From assembly GCA_035311445.1 (NCBI GenBank), contig DATGCX010000451.1, positions 62,001 through 126,000 of the forward strand: a DNA stretch of 64,000 bases, given 5' to 3'. The notes under the pieces were generated by a model, which was not told the origin of the DNA, searched no databases, and saw only the letters and a list, made by a program, of their open reading frames with translations. Origin of the DNA: JAJPKK01 sp035311445 (GTDB taxonomy: Bacteria; Pseudomonadota; Alphaproteobacteria; Rhizobiales; Xanthobacteraceae). Made by a program: the position numbers and the translations under genes. Of this stretch, positions 52,066-60,281 are shown piece after piece; position 1 is the stretch's first letter; every line of letters begins with the position of its first letter.

Positions 52066-54036
52066 ATGTCGATTCAAATTGATTTTAGCGCCTCGGCGCG
52101 CAATCCCTCTTCCAAGCGTATCATTGGACATATCATTCTCGGCATTACAGCCGTCGCCGGCATGGCATCAGCCTCCTCGGAGGCAATGGCGCAGACCTGC
52201 GCCGACGCTGCCAACGTTACATTTTTCAATGCTACCAATTCCAGTACTGTTACGACGGCAATAGGGCCAGTGTTCTCCGCCGGCTCATCGGCAGCGGCCG
52301 CGATCATTTCTTCGATCGAGGCCTCAAATTCCATCTTCCTCACCCAGAGCACCGCTTTCGTAAGTGCCCCGCCCAACCCGAAGCCGGATTCCCAGGGCGG
52401 AGGTATCTGGGCGCGAGGTGTCGGCGGCGAAGTTGAGTTCAAAGGCGACTCGGCGGTCAACTTTAATCTCGGGCCAATCGGTCCCACCGGATCGAGCGGC
52501 TGCGGCACGCAATTCCGCCAGAATTTCGCTGGGTTTCAGCTTGGGCAAGATATCGCCAGGCTGAACGTCATGGGGTGGAATCTCCATGTCGGTCAGACCG
52601 CCGGCTATATCGAGACCAATGGCCACACGCTCGGCGGCGCCGGTGCGGGCGCACTTCCCTTCACCACCTCAACCCAGATTCCGTTTGTCGGCGCTTATGC
52701 GGCAGCCACCAACGGCGGCTTTTTTGTCGATGGGCTCGTGCGGTGGAATTGGTTTGAAAACAACCTTAACAGCCCGGGCATCAACCTCAACGATCAGAAA
52801 TTGGACGCACACGGCGTTTCGATCAGCGGGTCGGCAGGTTATCACTGGGATGTGCCCAACTCCCAATGGTTCATCGAACCCAGCCTCGGCGCCATCTGGT
52901 CACGTACGACGATTGATCCGCTTAACGTGACAGCCGGCACAGTTGCCGCAGGTAACATCGTCAATGGCACGTTGCAGATCAACACAGTCGATTCCTTTGT
53001 CGGGCGTGCCGGCTTGCGGTTCGGCACCACCATGCAGTCAGGGAACCTGATCTATCAACCCTTTGCGGCCATCAGCGTTTGGCACGAGTTCGGCGACGAC
53101 ATCCAAGCCAACTACTCCATTTGCATGGCGTGCCTGGGGCTGACCGGGTCGGCTGGCGGATCGCTAGTGGTGCCGAACATCGGAACTTATGGCCAATATT
53201 CGCTGGGCGTGAACGGCCAGATCGCAGATACCGGCTGGCTTGGTTATGCGCGCATTGATTACCGCAACGGTGATCATCTCCAGGGTTGGACCGCAACCGG
53301 CGGCATCCGGTATCAATTCACGCCGGTCGGAGTGGCCCCGGCGCCCGGAATATACAAAGCCCCCGTCAAGGCGCCGGTTGCGGAATTCCCGCCCGTTTGG
53401 ACAGGGCTTTACATCGGCGCGTTTGGCGGCGCTGATTACGGCCACGCCAAGATGGGTTTCCCGGATGCCGGCTTCTCGTCCGGGCCGCAGGTCGCCGGCG
53501 CACTTGGGGGCGGAACATTGGGCTACAATTATCAGATCGGCCCATGGGTGCTGGGCGTCGAGGGTGAGGCGGGCTGGACCAACGCGAAAGGATCGGTGGC
53601 TTGCGCCGGTCCCGTAAATGTCAATCAACCGGTTCTTTTCGCCGCGGACTGCGCGGATCGGGCCGATTTTCTCGCAATGGCAACGGCTCGTCTGGGCTAC
53701 GCCTGGGGGCGTGCCCTCTATTACCTGAAGGCAGGCGGCGCCTGGACGCACGAGACCTTTACGGTGACCTGTACGCAGCCTGTCGGCACGCCGATTCCAT
53801 GCGCAAACCCGGCCGGCGCGCCCATCACACAGATCTCGGCCAGCGATGATCGGGCTGGCTGGACGATCGGCTACGGCGTCGAATTCGCCCTGACGTCCAA
53901 CTGGTCGGCCAAGGGCGAATTCAACTATATTGATTTCGGCAATCGCAATCTCACGGCATCGGACGGCACCATCATCAACGCGGGAATGCGCATCGCCGAG
54001 GGTAAGATCGGGCTCAACTATCGGTTCAGCCCTTGA
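52066..54036 (+). CDS. Outer membrane protein with two fused beta-barrels
   Basis: A 656-residue exported protein. A signal peptide (ILGITAVAGMASASSEAMAQ) ends near residue 43. Residues about 95-420 look like an autotransporter-type barrel (GGGIWARGVGGEVEFKGD; VGQTAGYIETNG; FVGAYAAATNGGFFVDGLV), and residues about 440-656 are a separate Omp25/Omp31-like eight-strand barrel starting WTGLYIGAFGGADYGHAK and ending GLNYRFSP with the terminal Phe-x-Pro signature. A Pro-rich linker (APAPGIYKAPVKAPVAEFPP) joins them. Each barrel would normally be a whole protein, so this is a natural fusion. Function unknown; surface adhesion or porin roles are possible. It could be a target of the neighbouring PKMT-like enzymes. 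Confidence 0.85.
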   Translation: MSIQIDFSASARNPSSKRIIGHIILGITAVAGMASASSEAMAQTCADAANVTFFNATNSSTVTTAIGPVFSAGSSAAAAIISSIEASNSIFLTQSTAFVSAPPNPKPDSQGGGIWARGVGGEVEFKGDSAVNFNLGPIGPTGSSGCGTQFRQNFAGFQLGQDIARLNVMGWNLHVGQTAGYIETNGHTLGGAGAGALPFTTSTQIPFVGAYAAATNGGFFVDGLVRWNWFENNLNSPGINLNDQKLDAHGVSISGSAGYHWDVPNSQWFIEPSLGAIWSRTTIDPLNVTAGTVAAGNIVNGTLQINTVDSFVGRAGLRFGTTMQSGNLIYQPFAAISVWHEFGDDIQANYSICMACLGLTGSAGGSLVVPNIGTYGQYSLGVNGQIADTGWLGYARIDYRNGDHLQGWTATGGIRYQFTPVGVAPAPGIYKAPVKAPVAEFPPVWTGLYIGAFGGADYGHAKMGFPDAGFSSGPQVAGALGGGTLGYNYQIGPWVLGVEGEAGWTNAKGSVACAGPVNVNQPVLFAADCADRADFLAMATARLGYAWGRALYYLKAGGAWTHETFTVTCTQPVGTPIPCANPAGAPITQISASDDRAGWTIGYGVEFALTSNWSAKGEFNYIDFGNRNLTASDGTIINAGMRIAEGKIGLNYRFSP

Positions 54037-54075
54037 TGCGGGTGAGAGTCTGCTGACCCGAACCGTTTCAAATGC

Positions 54076-54107
54076 ATGTTATCGCCCGTGCAATCGGGCG
54101 ATAACAT
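54076..54107 (+). terminator. Strong hairpin after the outer membrane protein gene
   Basis: ATGTTATCGCCCG and CGGGCGATAACAT form a perfect 13-bp stem with a 6-base loop about 40 bases after the stop. No T-run follows, so it may act as a bidirectional Rho-assisted terminator or an mRNA cap, and is related to the REP-like elements. Confidence 0.6.
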
Positions 54108-54653
54108 AATGACGCCGCCTGGATTGCGCCGCTAATGGCCTGTCTAGAAAACAAGCCAGTCACCTCGGTGTCATGCCCCCGCGAAGCTTGTCCCCGCAAA
54201 GGCGAGGAGCGGGGCACCCAGTAGCCACCGCGTCATGGGGCTGTTCGCTTGCTCAGCCAATCTGAAGTGATCGGATTGTCACGAAAGCGGTAACAATCGA
54301 TTCGTGCCGACGGAAGAATGATGTAGGGGCGACCTTTGTGGTCGCCCTGTTGCCGGATGTGACGAATGGGGCGACCACAAGGGTCGCCCCTACAGCGGGC
54401 GATGTGTCACGACACCGCTTGTGCGGGCGCCCCAATGTCATGACTTGATCGATGCTCAAATCCCCATCACAGTGGCTGAAGCGATCGACTGTGGCACATC
54501 GAAGCCAAGTGGTTACTGGGGATCGCCCGTTTTCGCGGGCGATGAACACACCTCGTATATTGCTCCAGGCGCCTGCGCCATAACCCAAATCACCTCGTTT
54601 GAGACCTCGATTTGTTCCTTGCCCCACAACGGTTGCTGTGGTGGAAGCACGGC
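54108..54653. other. Repeat-filled intergenic region before the O-GlcNAc-transferase-like gene
   Basis: No gene is supported here. After the hairpin it contains a degenerate REP-like segment (about 54170-54250, GTCATGCCCCCGCGAAGC ...), then copy B of the dispersed palindromic repeat with its flanks. The downstream gene's promoter probably lies at about 54550-54640. Confidence 0.45.
54255..54393 (+). repeat. Palindromic dispersed repeat, copy B with left flank
   Basis: The core from 54323 (GTAGGGGCGACC ... GGTCGCCCCTAC) is a near-perfect long palindrome. It is preceded by a flank starting CAGCCAATCTGAAGTGATCG that recurs before copy D, so the element is longer than its palindrome. Similar sequence continues about 45 bases to the right in both this copy and copy C. 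Confidence 0.85.
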
Positions 54654-57446
54654 ATGACAAAAAAGCCGTCTTCGGGTTCCAGACTGGGGACAAGCCGGTT
54701 GCGGCATCAGCGGCCTGCAAAAACTCCGGTCAAAGGCGCGTCAGCGCTATCATCAGAACTAGCCTCAGCATTCAGCTATGCGATGGCGCTCCATCGGGCC
54801 GGCCAACTGTCCGAAGCTGAAGAGATGTATCGGCACGTCTTGAAAGCTCAACCCCGTCATTTCGACAGCTTGCACCTGCTCGGCGTCATTTATCACCAGC
54901 GTGGCGATCATGCGCAGGCGGCTCGCCAGATCGAAGCTGCCTTGAAAATAAATCCCAATGATGCCTTTGCGCATTGCAATCGCGCCGCCGCGCTTCAACA
55001 AATGCGGGCGTCCAGCGCTGCCGTGGCGAGCTATGATCAGGCCGTCGCGCTCAAGCCTGACTTTGCGGAGGCTTTCTACGGCCGCGGTAATGCACTTGTG
55101 GACTCGAAGCAATTCGACGCGGCTGTGGCGAGCTACGACAGGGCCATCGCACTCAAACCCGACTACCCCGAGGCCTTCAACAACCGCGGCGTTGCGCTGC
55201 AAGCACTGAAACGATCAAACAGCGCAGCCGCGAGCTATGACCGCGCAATAGCCCTCAAGCCCGACTATGCCGAAGCCTATAACAACCGCGGCAATGTGCT
55301 GCGAGAACTGAACCGGTTCGAGGAGGCGCTCGCAAACTACGAGCAAGCCATTAAGCTCATGCCGCAGTATGCGGCGGCCTTCAACAATCACGGCGCTACG
55401 CTTCTGGAGCTTAACCGGTTCGAGGAAGCGCTTGCGAGCTGCAATCAGGCGATTGCGCTGAGGCCTGACGATGCGGAGGGGCTTTACAATCGCGGTAATG
55501 TCTTGCGGGCGCTGGCGCGGATCGACGAGGCACTGGAAAGCTTTCAGCAGGCCATCACAGTCAAACCCCACCACACCCGAGCTTACAATAACCGTGGCCT
55601 TGCACTTCAGGAGATGAATCGGCCTGACGCTGCGCTGGCAAGCTATGACCAGGCGATCGCGCTTGACCCCGACAATGCCGACATCTTCTACAATCGCGGT
55701 AATGTGCTGCGGGAGTTGAATCGGCTCGATGAGGCCCTGGCCAGCTATGACGGGGCGATCGCGCTAAATCCCGACAACGCGAAAATCTTCAACAATCGCG
55801 GCAATACGCTTCAAGCACTCCATCGCTTCGACGAAGCGGTGGCGAGCTATGATCGGGCGCTCGCGCTCGGGCCTGATTACGTGGAAGCATTCAACAACCG
55901 AGGCGTTGCCCTGCAGGCGCTCAAGCGATTGGACGAGGCGTTGGCGAGTTACGACCGGGCACTCGCGCTTAACGCTGAATACAGTGACGGCTTGGTCAAT
56001 CGCGGTACCGCGCTTCAAGAGTCGAGACGATTTCGCGAGGCCGTCGCGGCCTTTGATCGAGCGCTCACTCTCATCCCTGACCATCGGTACGCACTCTCCG
56101 GACTGGCCGATTGCGTCATGAAACTTTGTGATTGGACGCGGCAAAGCCAGTTAATAGGCGAGGTGCGTCGGCACGTGATCGAGCACAAGTCGCGTATATC
56201 TCCCTTTCTCCTGCTCGGCTGTTCAGACGATCCGTCGCTGCAACTGACATGCGCGAAAAATTACATTGAGGATCTGGAATTCGGGTCGCTGCGACCTCTT
56301 AGCGGCGATGCGATTTGGCAGGGCGATAAGATCAGGATCGCGTATCTCGGCAGCAATTTTCGCTCACATGCGTCGGCGCACCTGGCCGAATTATTTGAGC
56401 GACATGACCGCTCCCGGTTCGAGGTGTTCGGCATATCCTTCGGTCCTGATGACGGCAGCGAGATACGCAGGCGGCTGGCAGCGGCGTTCGATCAGTTTAT
56501 CGACGCCAGCTCGATGACAGACGAAGCGGTCGCAAACCTGCTCAGCGACAGGCGGATCGAGATCGCCGTCGACCTCAATGGCCACACGCAAGGGGCGCGC
56601 CCGGGTATCCTGGCACATCGGCCGGCCCCGATTCAGGTCAACTACAACGGATTTCCCGGCACGATGGGAGCGGAGTTCATCGACTACATCCTTGCGGACC
56701 CCGTCGTCCTCCCGTTCGACCAGCAGCCCAACTACTCGGAACGCATCGTTCATCTGCCCGATTGTTATTGGATCCACGACAGGAAACGCGTGATTGCCGA
56801 GCGTACGCCGACGCGGTCGGAGGTCGGGTTGCCGCCAGAGGGCTTCGTTTTCTGCTGCTTCAACAATCAATGGAAAATCACGCCACCCGTATTCGATGTC
56901 TGGATGCGGCTTCTCATGTCGGTCGAGGGCAGCGTACTATGGCTGTTTCACGACAACAGGGATGCCGAGGTCAATTTGCGCAGTGAGGCCGCCGCGCGTG
57001 GAATTGATCCGGCCCGTCTCGTATTTGCAAGCCATTTGCCGCTGGACGAGCACTTGACGCGCCACAGGTTGGCCGACTTGTTCCTGGATACACTACCTTA
57101 CAATGCCCACACGACGACTGCCGATGCTCTGTGGTCTGGGCTCCCGGTCGTCACCTGCTGCGGCAGAACATTCGCCGGCCGCGTGGCTGCAAGCATGCTC
57201 AAAGTCACAGGGCTTCCTGAACTCGTAACTGATGAACTTGAGCAATATGAATCATTGGCTTTACGGCTGGCAACCGATAGAGCGTTCCTTCGCGGGATTC
57301 GGGAGAGGCTTGAACAAAACCGTCTGAAATCCCCGCTGTTCGATGCAGATCGGTATAGCGGTCACCTCGAGGCTGCTTACACGATGATGTGGCAGCTATG
57401 GCAACGTGGCAAAGGAGCGAGAAGCTTTAGTGTCACGCCGCGATGA
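54654..57446 (+). CDS. TPR-containing O-GlcNAc transferase-like glycosyltransferase (GT41)
   Basis: A 930-residue protein with about twelve tetratricopeptide repeats (residues about 45-470, many of the form AEAFYGRGNAL / PDYAEAYNNRGNVL) and a C-terminal GT41 catalytic domain. Diagnostic sites: RIAYLGSNFRSHASAHL, DLNGHTQGARPGILAHRPAP, then NYNGFPGTMG, the nucleotide-sugar Lys in FNNQWKITPPVFDVW, and HTTTADALWSGLPVV. In eukaryotes this domain transfers GlcNAc from UDP-GlcNAc to Ser/Thr; bacterial members modify proteins of mostly unknown identity. The ATG at MTKKPSSGS has GGAAG before it and is preferred to one 14 codons upstream. No partner gene adjoins it. Confidence 0.92.
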   Translation: MTKKPSSGSRLGTSRLRHQRPAKTPVKGASALSSELASAFSYAMALHRAGQLSEAEEMYRHVLKAQPRHFDSLHLLGVIYHQRGDHAQAARQIEAALKINPNDAFAHCNRAAALQQMRASSAAVASYDQAVALKPDFAEAFYGRGNALVDSKQFDAAVASYDRAIALKPDYPEAFNNRGVALQALKRSNSAAASYDRAIALKPDYAEAYNNRGNVLRELNRFEEALANYEQAIKLMPQYAAAFNNHGATLLELNRFEEALASCNQAIALRPDDAEGLYNRGNVLRALARIDEALESFQQAITVKPHHTRAYNNRGLALQEMNRPDAALASYDQAIALDPDNADIFYNRGNVLRELNRLDEALASYDGAIALNPDNAKIFNNRGNTLQALHRFDEAVASYDRALALGPDYVEAFNNRGVALQALKRLDEALASYDRALALNAEYSDGLVNRGTALQESRRFREAVAAFDRALTLIPDHRYALSGLADCVMKLCDWTRQSQLIGEVRRHVIEHKSRISPFLLLGCSDDPSLQLTCAKNYIEDLEFGSLRPLSGDAIWQGDKIRIAYLGSNFRSHASAHLAELFERHDRSRFEVFGISFGPDDGSEIRRRLAAAFDQFIDASSMTDEAVANLLSDRRIEIAVDLNGHTQGARPGILAHRPAPIQVNYNGFPGTMGAEFIDYILADPVVLPFDQQPNYSERIVHLPDCYWIHDRKRVIAERTPTRSEVGLPPEGFVFCCFNNQWKITPPVFDVWMRLLMSVEGSVLWLFHDNRDAEVNLRSEAAARGIDPARLVFASHLPLDEHLTRHRLADLFLDTLPYNAHTTTADALWSGLPVVTCCGRTFAGRVAASMLKVTGLPELVTDELEQYESLALRLATDRAFLRGIRERLEQNRLKSPLFDADRYSGHLEAAYTMMWQLWQRGKGARSFSVTPR

Positions 57447-57454
57447 AAGACGAT

Positions 57455-57525
57455 GTAGGGGCGATCTTTGTGGTCGCCCTGTTACCGGAAGCGACAAATG
57501 GGGCGACCACAAGGGCCGCCCCTAC
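57455..57525 (+). repeat. Palindromic dispersed repeat, copy C
   Basis: GTAGGGGCGATC and GGCCGCCCCTAC arms, with GTGGTCGCCC / GGGCGACCAC inside, begin nine bases after the TPR-glycosyltransferase stop, where the structure could end the message. About 45 bases to the right resemble the right flank of copy B. Confidence 0.85.
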
Positions 57526-57704
57526 AGCGGGCGATGTAGGAGGACGCCGCTTGTGCGGCCCTTCAATTATGACTTGCGCCCTCGTCTCCGCCGGAGTTGG
57601 CGCATATCGGCTGTCATTTTCATGCTAATGTGACCGCGGTCGCTTGAACCTACAATCGGGTCATTGCTACATATGGTTGAGCATCAGCAAACTGGTGGCG
57701 CACC

Positions 57705-58499
57705 ATGGATTGGCGGTTGATTGGGGCGCTTGCGGCAGCCGGCGGTTCATTTTGTTGCGTCGCCGTAGGAGCGTATTTCCTGCTGGCTGGCAGTCCGGCG
57801 CCGCAGCGAGCATCCGCTTCAGCCCCGATACTTCTGTCCGAATATCGATTTCCTGCCGAGATCACACCGTCACTCACGAGTGTGCAGCCGGCCTCAAGTC
57901 CTTTTGCGTCTCAGAGCAACGTGGTTCCAGTCGTTGTGTCGGATGCGATTGGTGCGGGCGCGCGTGTTGGCACGTCGGGGCTCGGCCCTTCGATCAGTCC
58001 GCCAAGAGTTATCGAGGATTCCAATAAATCGCCGCGTGTCCGCTCCGAGCCGAAGCAGGAGCCGCGTGTTATCGGCAACAAGACCGCCTCGCTCACTCCG
58101 TTTGATGGTGGCACGCGATCTGAGCCGCCGTCGCGGCCAGTCATCGAGCTTAAGAAGAGCGCTATAGTGCCGGAGATCCATACGGCTCTTCCCACCGCCC
58201 GCTATCACGGCGTATTGACGTCGGCGGAAATCGTCCGGATCAAGCACAATCTAAGGCTCACGGCGGACCAGGAGCCGGCTTGGCCGGCAGTCGAAGGCGC
58301 CTTGGCGGAAATGGGCCGGCAGCAGCTTGCACTGTTAAGGCACGGGCAGGAGCCGCGGATTTCGCAAAGCGACTGGCCGCCCGGCCGGCTCTATTCCGTT
58401 GCCGGACCGCTTCTGAGAACCCTGCGACCGGATCAGAAGGAAACGGTCCGCCGGCTGTGCCGATCACTGGGATTCGAGGCCATCGCCTCGATGATTTAG
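57705..58499 (+). CDS. Membrane-anchored hypothetical protein with LTxxQ-like domain
   Basis: A 264-residue protein with an N-terminal membrane segment (IGALAAAGGSFCCVAVGAYF), a long Pro/Ser-rich disordered linker, and a C-terminal helical domain containing LTADQEPAWPAVEGALAEMG. This LTxxQ-x-x-WP pattern recalls Spy/CpxP-type periplasmic proteins common in Bradyrhizobium, which may respond to envelope stress. Function is not established. Its first 30 residues resemble those of the small protein at 59525 on the other strand. Confidence 0.75.
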   Translation: MDWRLIGALAAAGGSFCCVAVGAYFLLAGSPAPQRASASAPILLSEYRFPAEITPSLTSVQPASSPFASQSNVVPVVVSDAIGAGARVGTSGLGPSISPPRVIEDSNKSPRVRSEPKQEPRVIGNKTASLTPFDGGTRSEPPSRPVIELKKSAIVPEIHTALPTARYHGVLTSAEIVRIKHNLRLTADQEPAWPAVEGALAEMGRQQLALLRHGQEPRISQSDWPPGRLYSVAGPLLRTLRPDQKETVRRLCRSLGFEAIASMI

Positions 58500-58516
58500 G
58501 GCGGATTCAAATCCGC

Positions 58517-58765
58517 TCAGCGCCGGGGCTTGTTCGTTTTCTTTGCGGCCTTCCTGGCCTGAGCTTTTCGCGACTGCGGCTTCTTCTGCGTCGGCGCCGG
58601 AGACTTTGCCAGGGCATCCCGTACGGCGGCAAAATCGGCCTCGATCTGGTCGGTCAAGCTTACCAACCCATAGAGCAGGTTGAACATCACCGGGTCGGCC
58701 TCGGCTGAAACATGCTTTACCGCTTCCTTGAAATTTTCGCGCGCAATGATGTAACCGCTGCCCAT
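58517..58765 (-). CDS. Small helical protein with basic tail, 82 residues
   Basis: A short gene with an excellent ribosome site (GGAGGGAATC just before ATG). The first 50 residues are helical and amphipathic (ENFKEAVKHVSAEADPVMFN then DQIEADFAAVRDALA), and the last 30 are Lys/Arg/Ala-rich (RKAQARKAAKKTNKPRR), similar to histone-like or H1-type tails. It might bind nucleic acid. It converges on the preceding gene with only 17 bases between them. Confidence 0.7.
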   Translation of the reverse strand: MGSGYIIARENFKEAVKHVSAEADPVMFNLLYGLVSLTDQIEADFAAVRDALAKSPAPTQKKPQSRKAQARKAAKKTNKPRR

Positions 58766-59337
58766 GATTCCCTCCGTTTACAACGGGTCACATACTACTC
58801 GGATACGGCGGTGGGCACCAAAATGTCTATGTTCGTCCACACCAACGCGCCTCTCCAGGTCGGCGTCATCACGGGTTCGCCGTCTCTTGTGGGCGTTCAT
58901 CCGGCGTTGTCACACGTCCTGGGTAAATAAATTTTAGTTGATAACAGGGTCAATGTAAGATAACTTGTTAATACAAAGTTTATGAGCGCAACGAGGTACT
59001 CCTTGCAGACCGGCAGCGTCGCTGTCGCCTTGGGACTCGGAATGTCCCGACAGTTCGCTGTCTTGCTGAGGCGCGACGAAATGTTGGGCTCGGTTTGAGG
59101 AGGATTGAGGGTCCAGGCTGACGGGCTCATTGAAACGCGCGGAGCGGATCTCTCGATCGAGGCCGCGTTTCCAGACGAGCACGCGGGTGCCGTCGTGTCC
59201 CGTCAGCCTGACGCTACACAAAGCCGCCGGCTTGAGGCGGGAAAAACTCCAGGCGATGCAAGAAAGTCTCCTGGCCCCGCGCTGAACGCGCGGGGCTCCT
59301 TTTTCCCGGCCAAGCGGCTCTAGCTGGCCGCTCGCTT
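58766..59337. other. Intergenic region with an orphan terminator
   Basis: Over 550 bases without a convincing gene. An AT-rich stretch at about 58928-58985 (TTGATAACAGGGTCAATG and following) looks promoter-like, and an intrinsic terminator lies at 59275. Frames between them on either strand are short, so the pair could bound a non-coding RNA of about 300 bases. Confidence 0.35.
59275..59305 (+). terminator. Intrinsic terminator without an upstream gene
   Basis: CCCCGCGC and GCGCGGGG form a perfect 8-bp GC stem around TGAAC, followed by CTCCTTTTT. It is oriented to stop rightward transcription, yet no protein gene on this strand ends nearby. Confidence 0.65.
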
Positions 59338-59463
59338 CAGCCAATCTGAAGTGATCGGGCCGTTATGAAAGCGAATAATGGACTCGTGCCGGCGGAAGAT
59401 GATGTAGGGGCGACCCTTGTGGTCGCCCTGTTGCCGGATGCGATGAATGAGGCGACCACAAGG
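59338..59463 (+). repeat. Palindromic dispersed repeat, copy D, right end truncated
   Basis: The flank CAGCCAATCTGAAGTGATCG and the core from 59404 match copy B, but the last arm stops after GGCGACCACAAGG where the sequence turns into CTGGATCCCC. The lost right arm indicates a break or insertion there. Confidence 0.8.
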
Positions 59464-59524
59464 CTGGATCCCCAGCTGCCCGCGAAGCGCGGCCCGTCTC
59501 GAAAATTCCCCGCCGACGGAGCCG

Positions 59525-59851
59525 CTAAAATCCTACCCCGAGGACAAGAGCCATCCTGGGAGCGCCGATGCCGTGCCATGTGGCGACCCGCGGCCTCGCT
59601 TTCACGGCTGTGGCCGGTTCAAACCCCGCACAAGACCGTGCACGGCTCGCGTTCACCTTTGAAGAGGATCTGGCCGCGGCGATGTCCCAAGATAACCGTA
59701 CGCCATCGTACCGCTCAGACGTCGGTGAAGGCGCAGAGATGTCTGCCTTAGGTTCAAGCGCATTCGCCGCCGGCACCGTATAGGCGCCCAATGCAATCAA
59801 GCCGAACAATGTACCCGCCCTTGCCACAGCGGAAATTAGGCGCCTGTCCAT
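59525..59851 (-). CDS. Possible small exported protein, 108 residues
   Basis: A frame with a signal-like N-terminus (ISAVARAGTLFGLIALGAYT then VPAANALEP) after a GGGG-containing site. The remainder has no recognised motif. The opening MDRRLISAVARAG ... GAY resembles MDWRLIGALAAAG ... GAY of the protein at 57705, suggesting a degenerate or shortened paralogue. Its end runs close to the truncated repeat copy D, so the 3' part may be rearranged. Confidence 0.45.
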   Translation of the reverse strand: MDRRLISAVARAGTLFGLIALGAYTVPAANALEPKADISAPSPTSERYDGVRLSWDIAAARSSSKVNASRARSCAGFEPATAVKARPRVATWHGIGAPRMALVLGVGF

Positions 59852-60281
59852 GGCCGCACCCCTTTACGTTACGCCCACCATTTATGCCGACTCTCGGTCA
59901 TTTTCACCGTTTCACCGGATGAAAGAGAAGTCAATCTTGATTGCTTTCGGTTCGGAAGTATGAGCCCAGCCGCGACCGCAATACTGGGGTGCTGGTATAA
60001 TATGATAAAATGAAGGCAAATTGTGATGGGCAGGCGAAATCCGGCCCTGTTTGAGGCGGCCCGCGAAGATCGAGGCAATCACAAATGGAGCAATCGACTG
60101 CCGTTCCCGCGAGAACTGTGGTGCTAAACCGCCCGACCGGATGAACCGAAGCCACCGATCTCGCGACGAAAATAGGCATCGTGAACGCGCTGGGAAACCT
60201 ATGAGCTGTTTCGAGTACAGACACACCGACGCGCCGCAAGCGATGAGCGAATTAACGAGCTGTACACGCACAAACTGCTTC
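59852..60281. other. Intergenic region before the NlpC/P60-like gene
   Basis: About 430 bases, AT-richer around 59990-60020. The downstream frame stays open through part of it, but without signal-peptide or domain character. No clear promoter boxes assigned. Confidence 0.3.

Noticed and set aside
59105..59323. 72-codon plus-strand frame after GAGGAGGA
   Set aside because: The purine run touches the TTG start, too close to act as a ribosome site, and the frame runs through the terminator stem.
58934..59344. 136-codon minus-strand frame
   Set aside because: No ribosome site or recognisable motif; crosses an intrinsic terminator hairpin.
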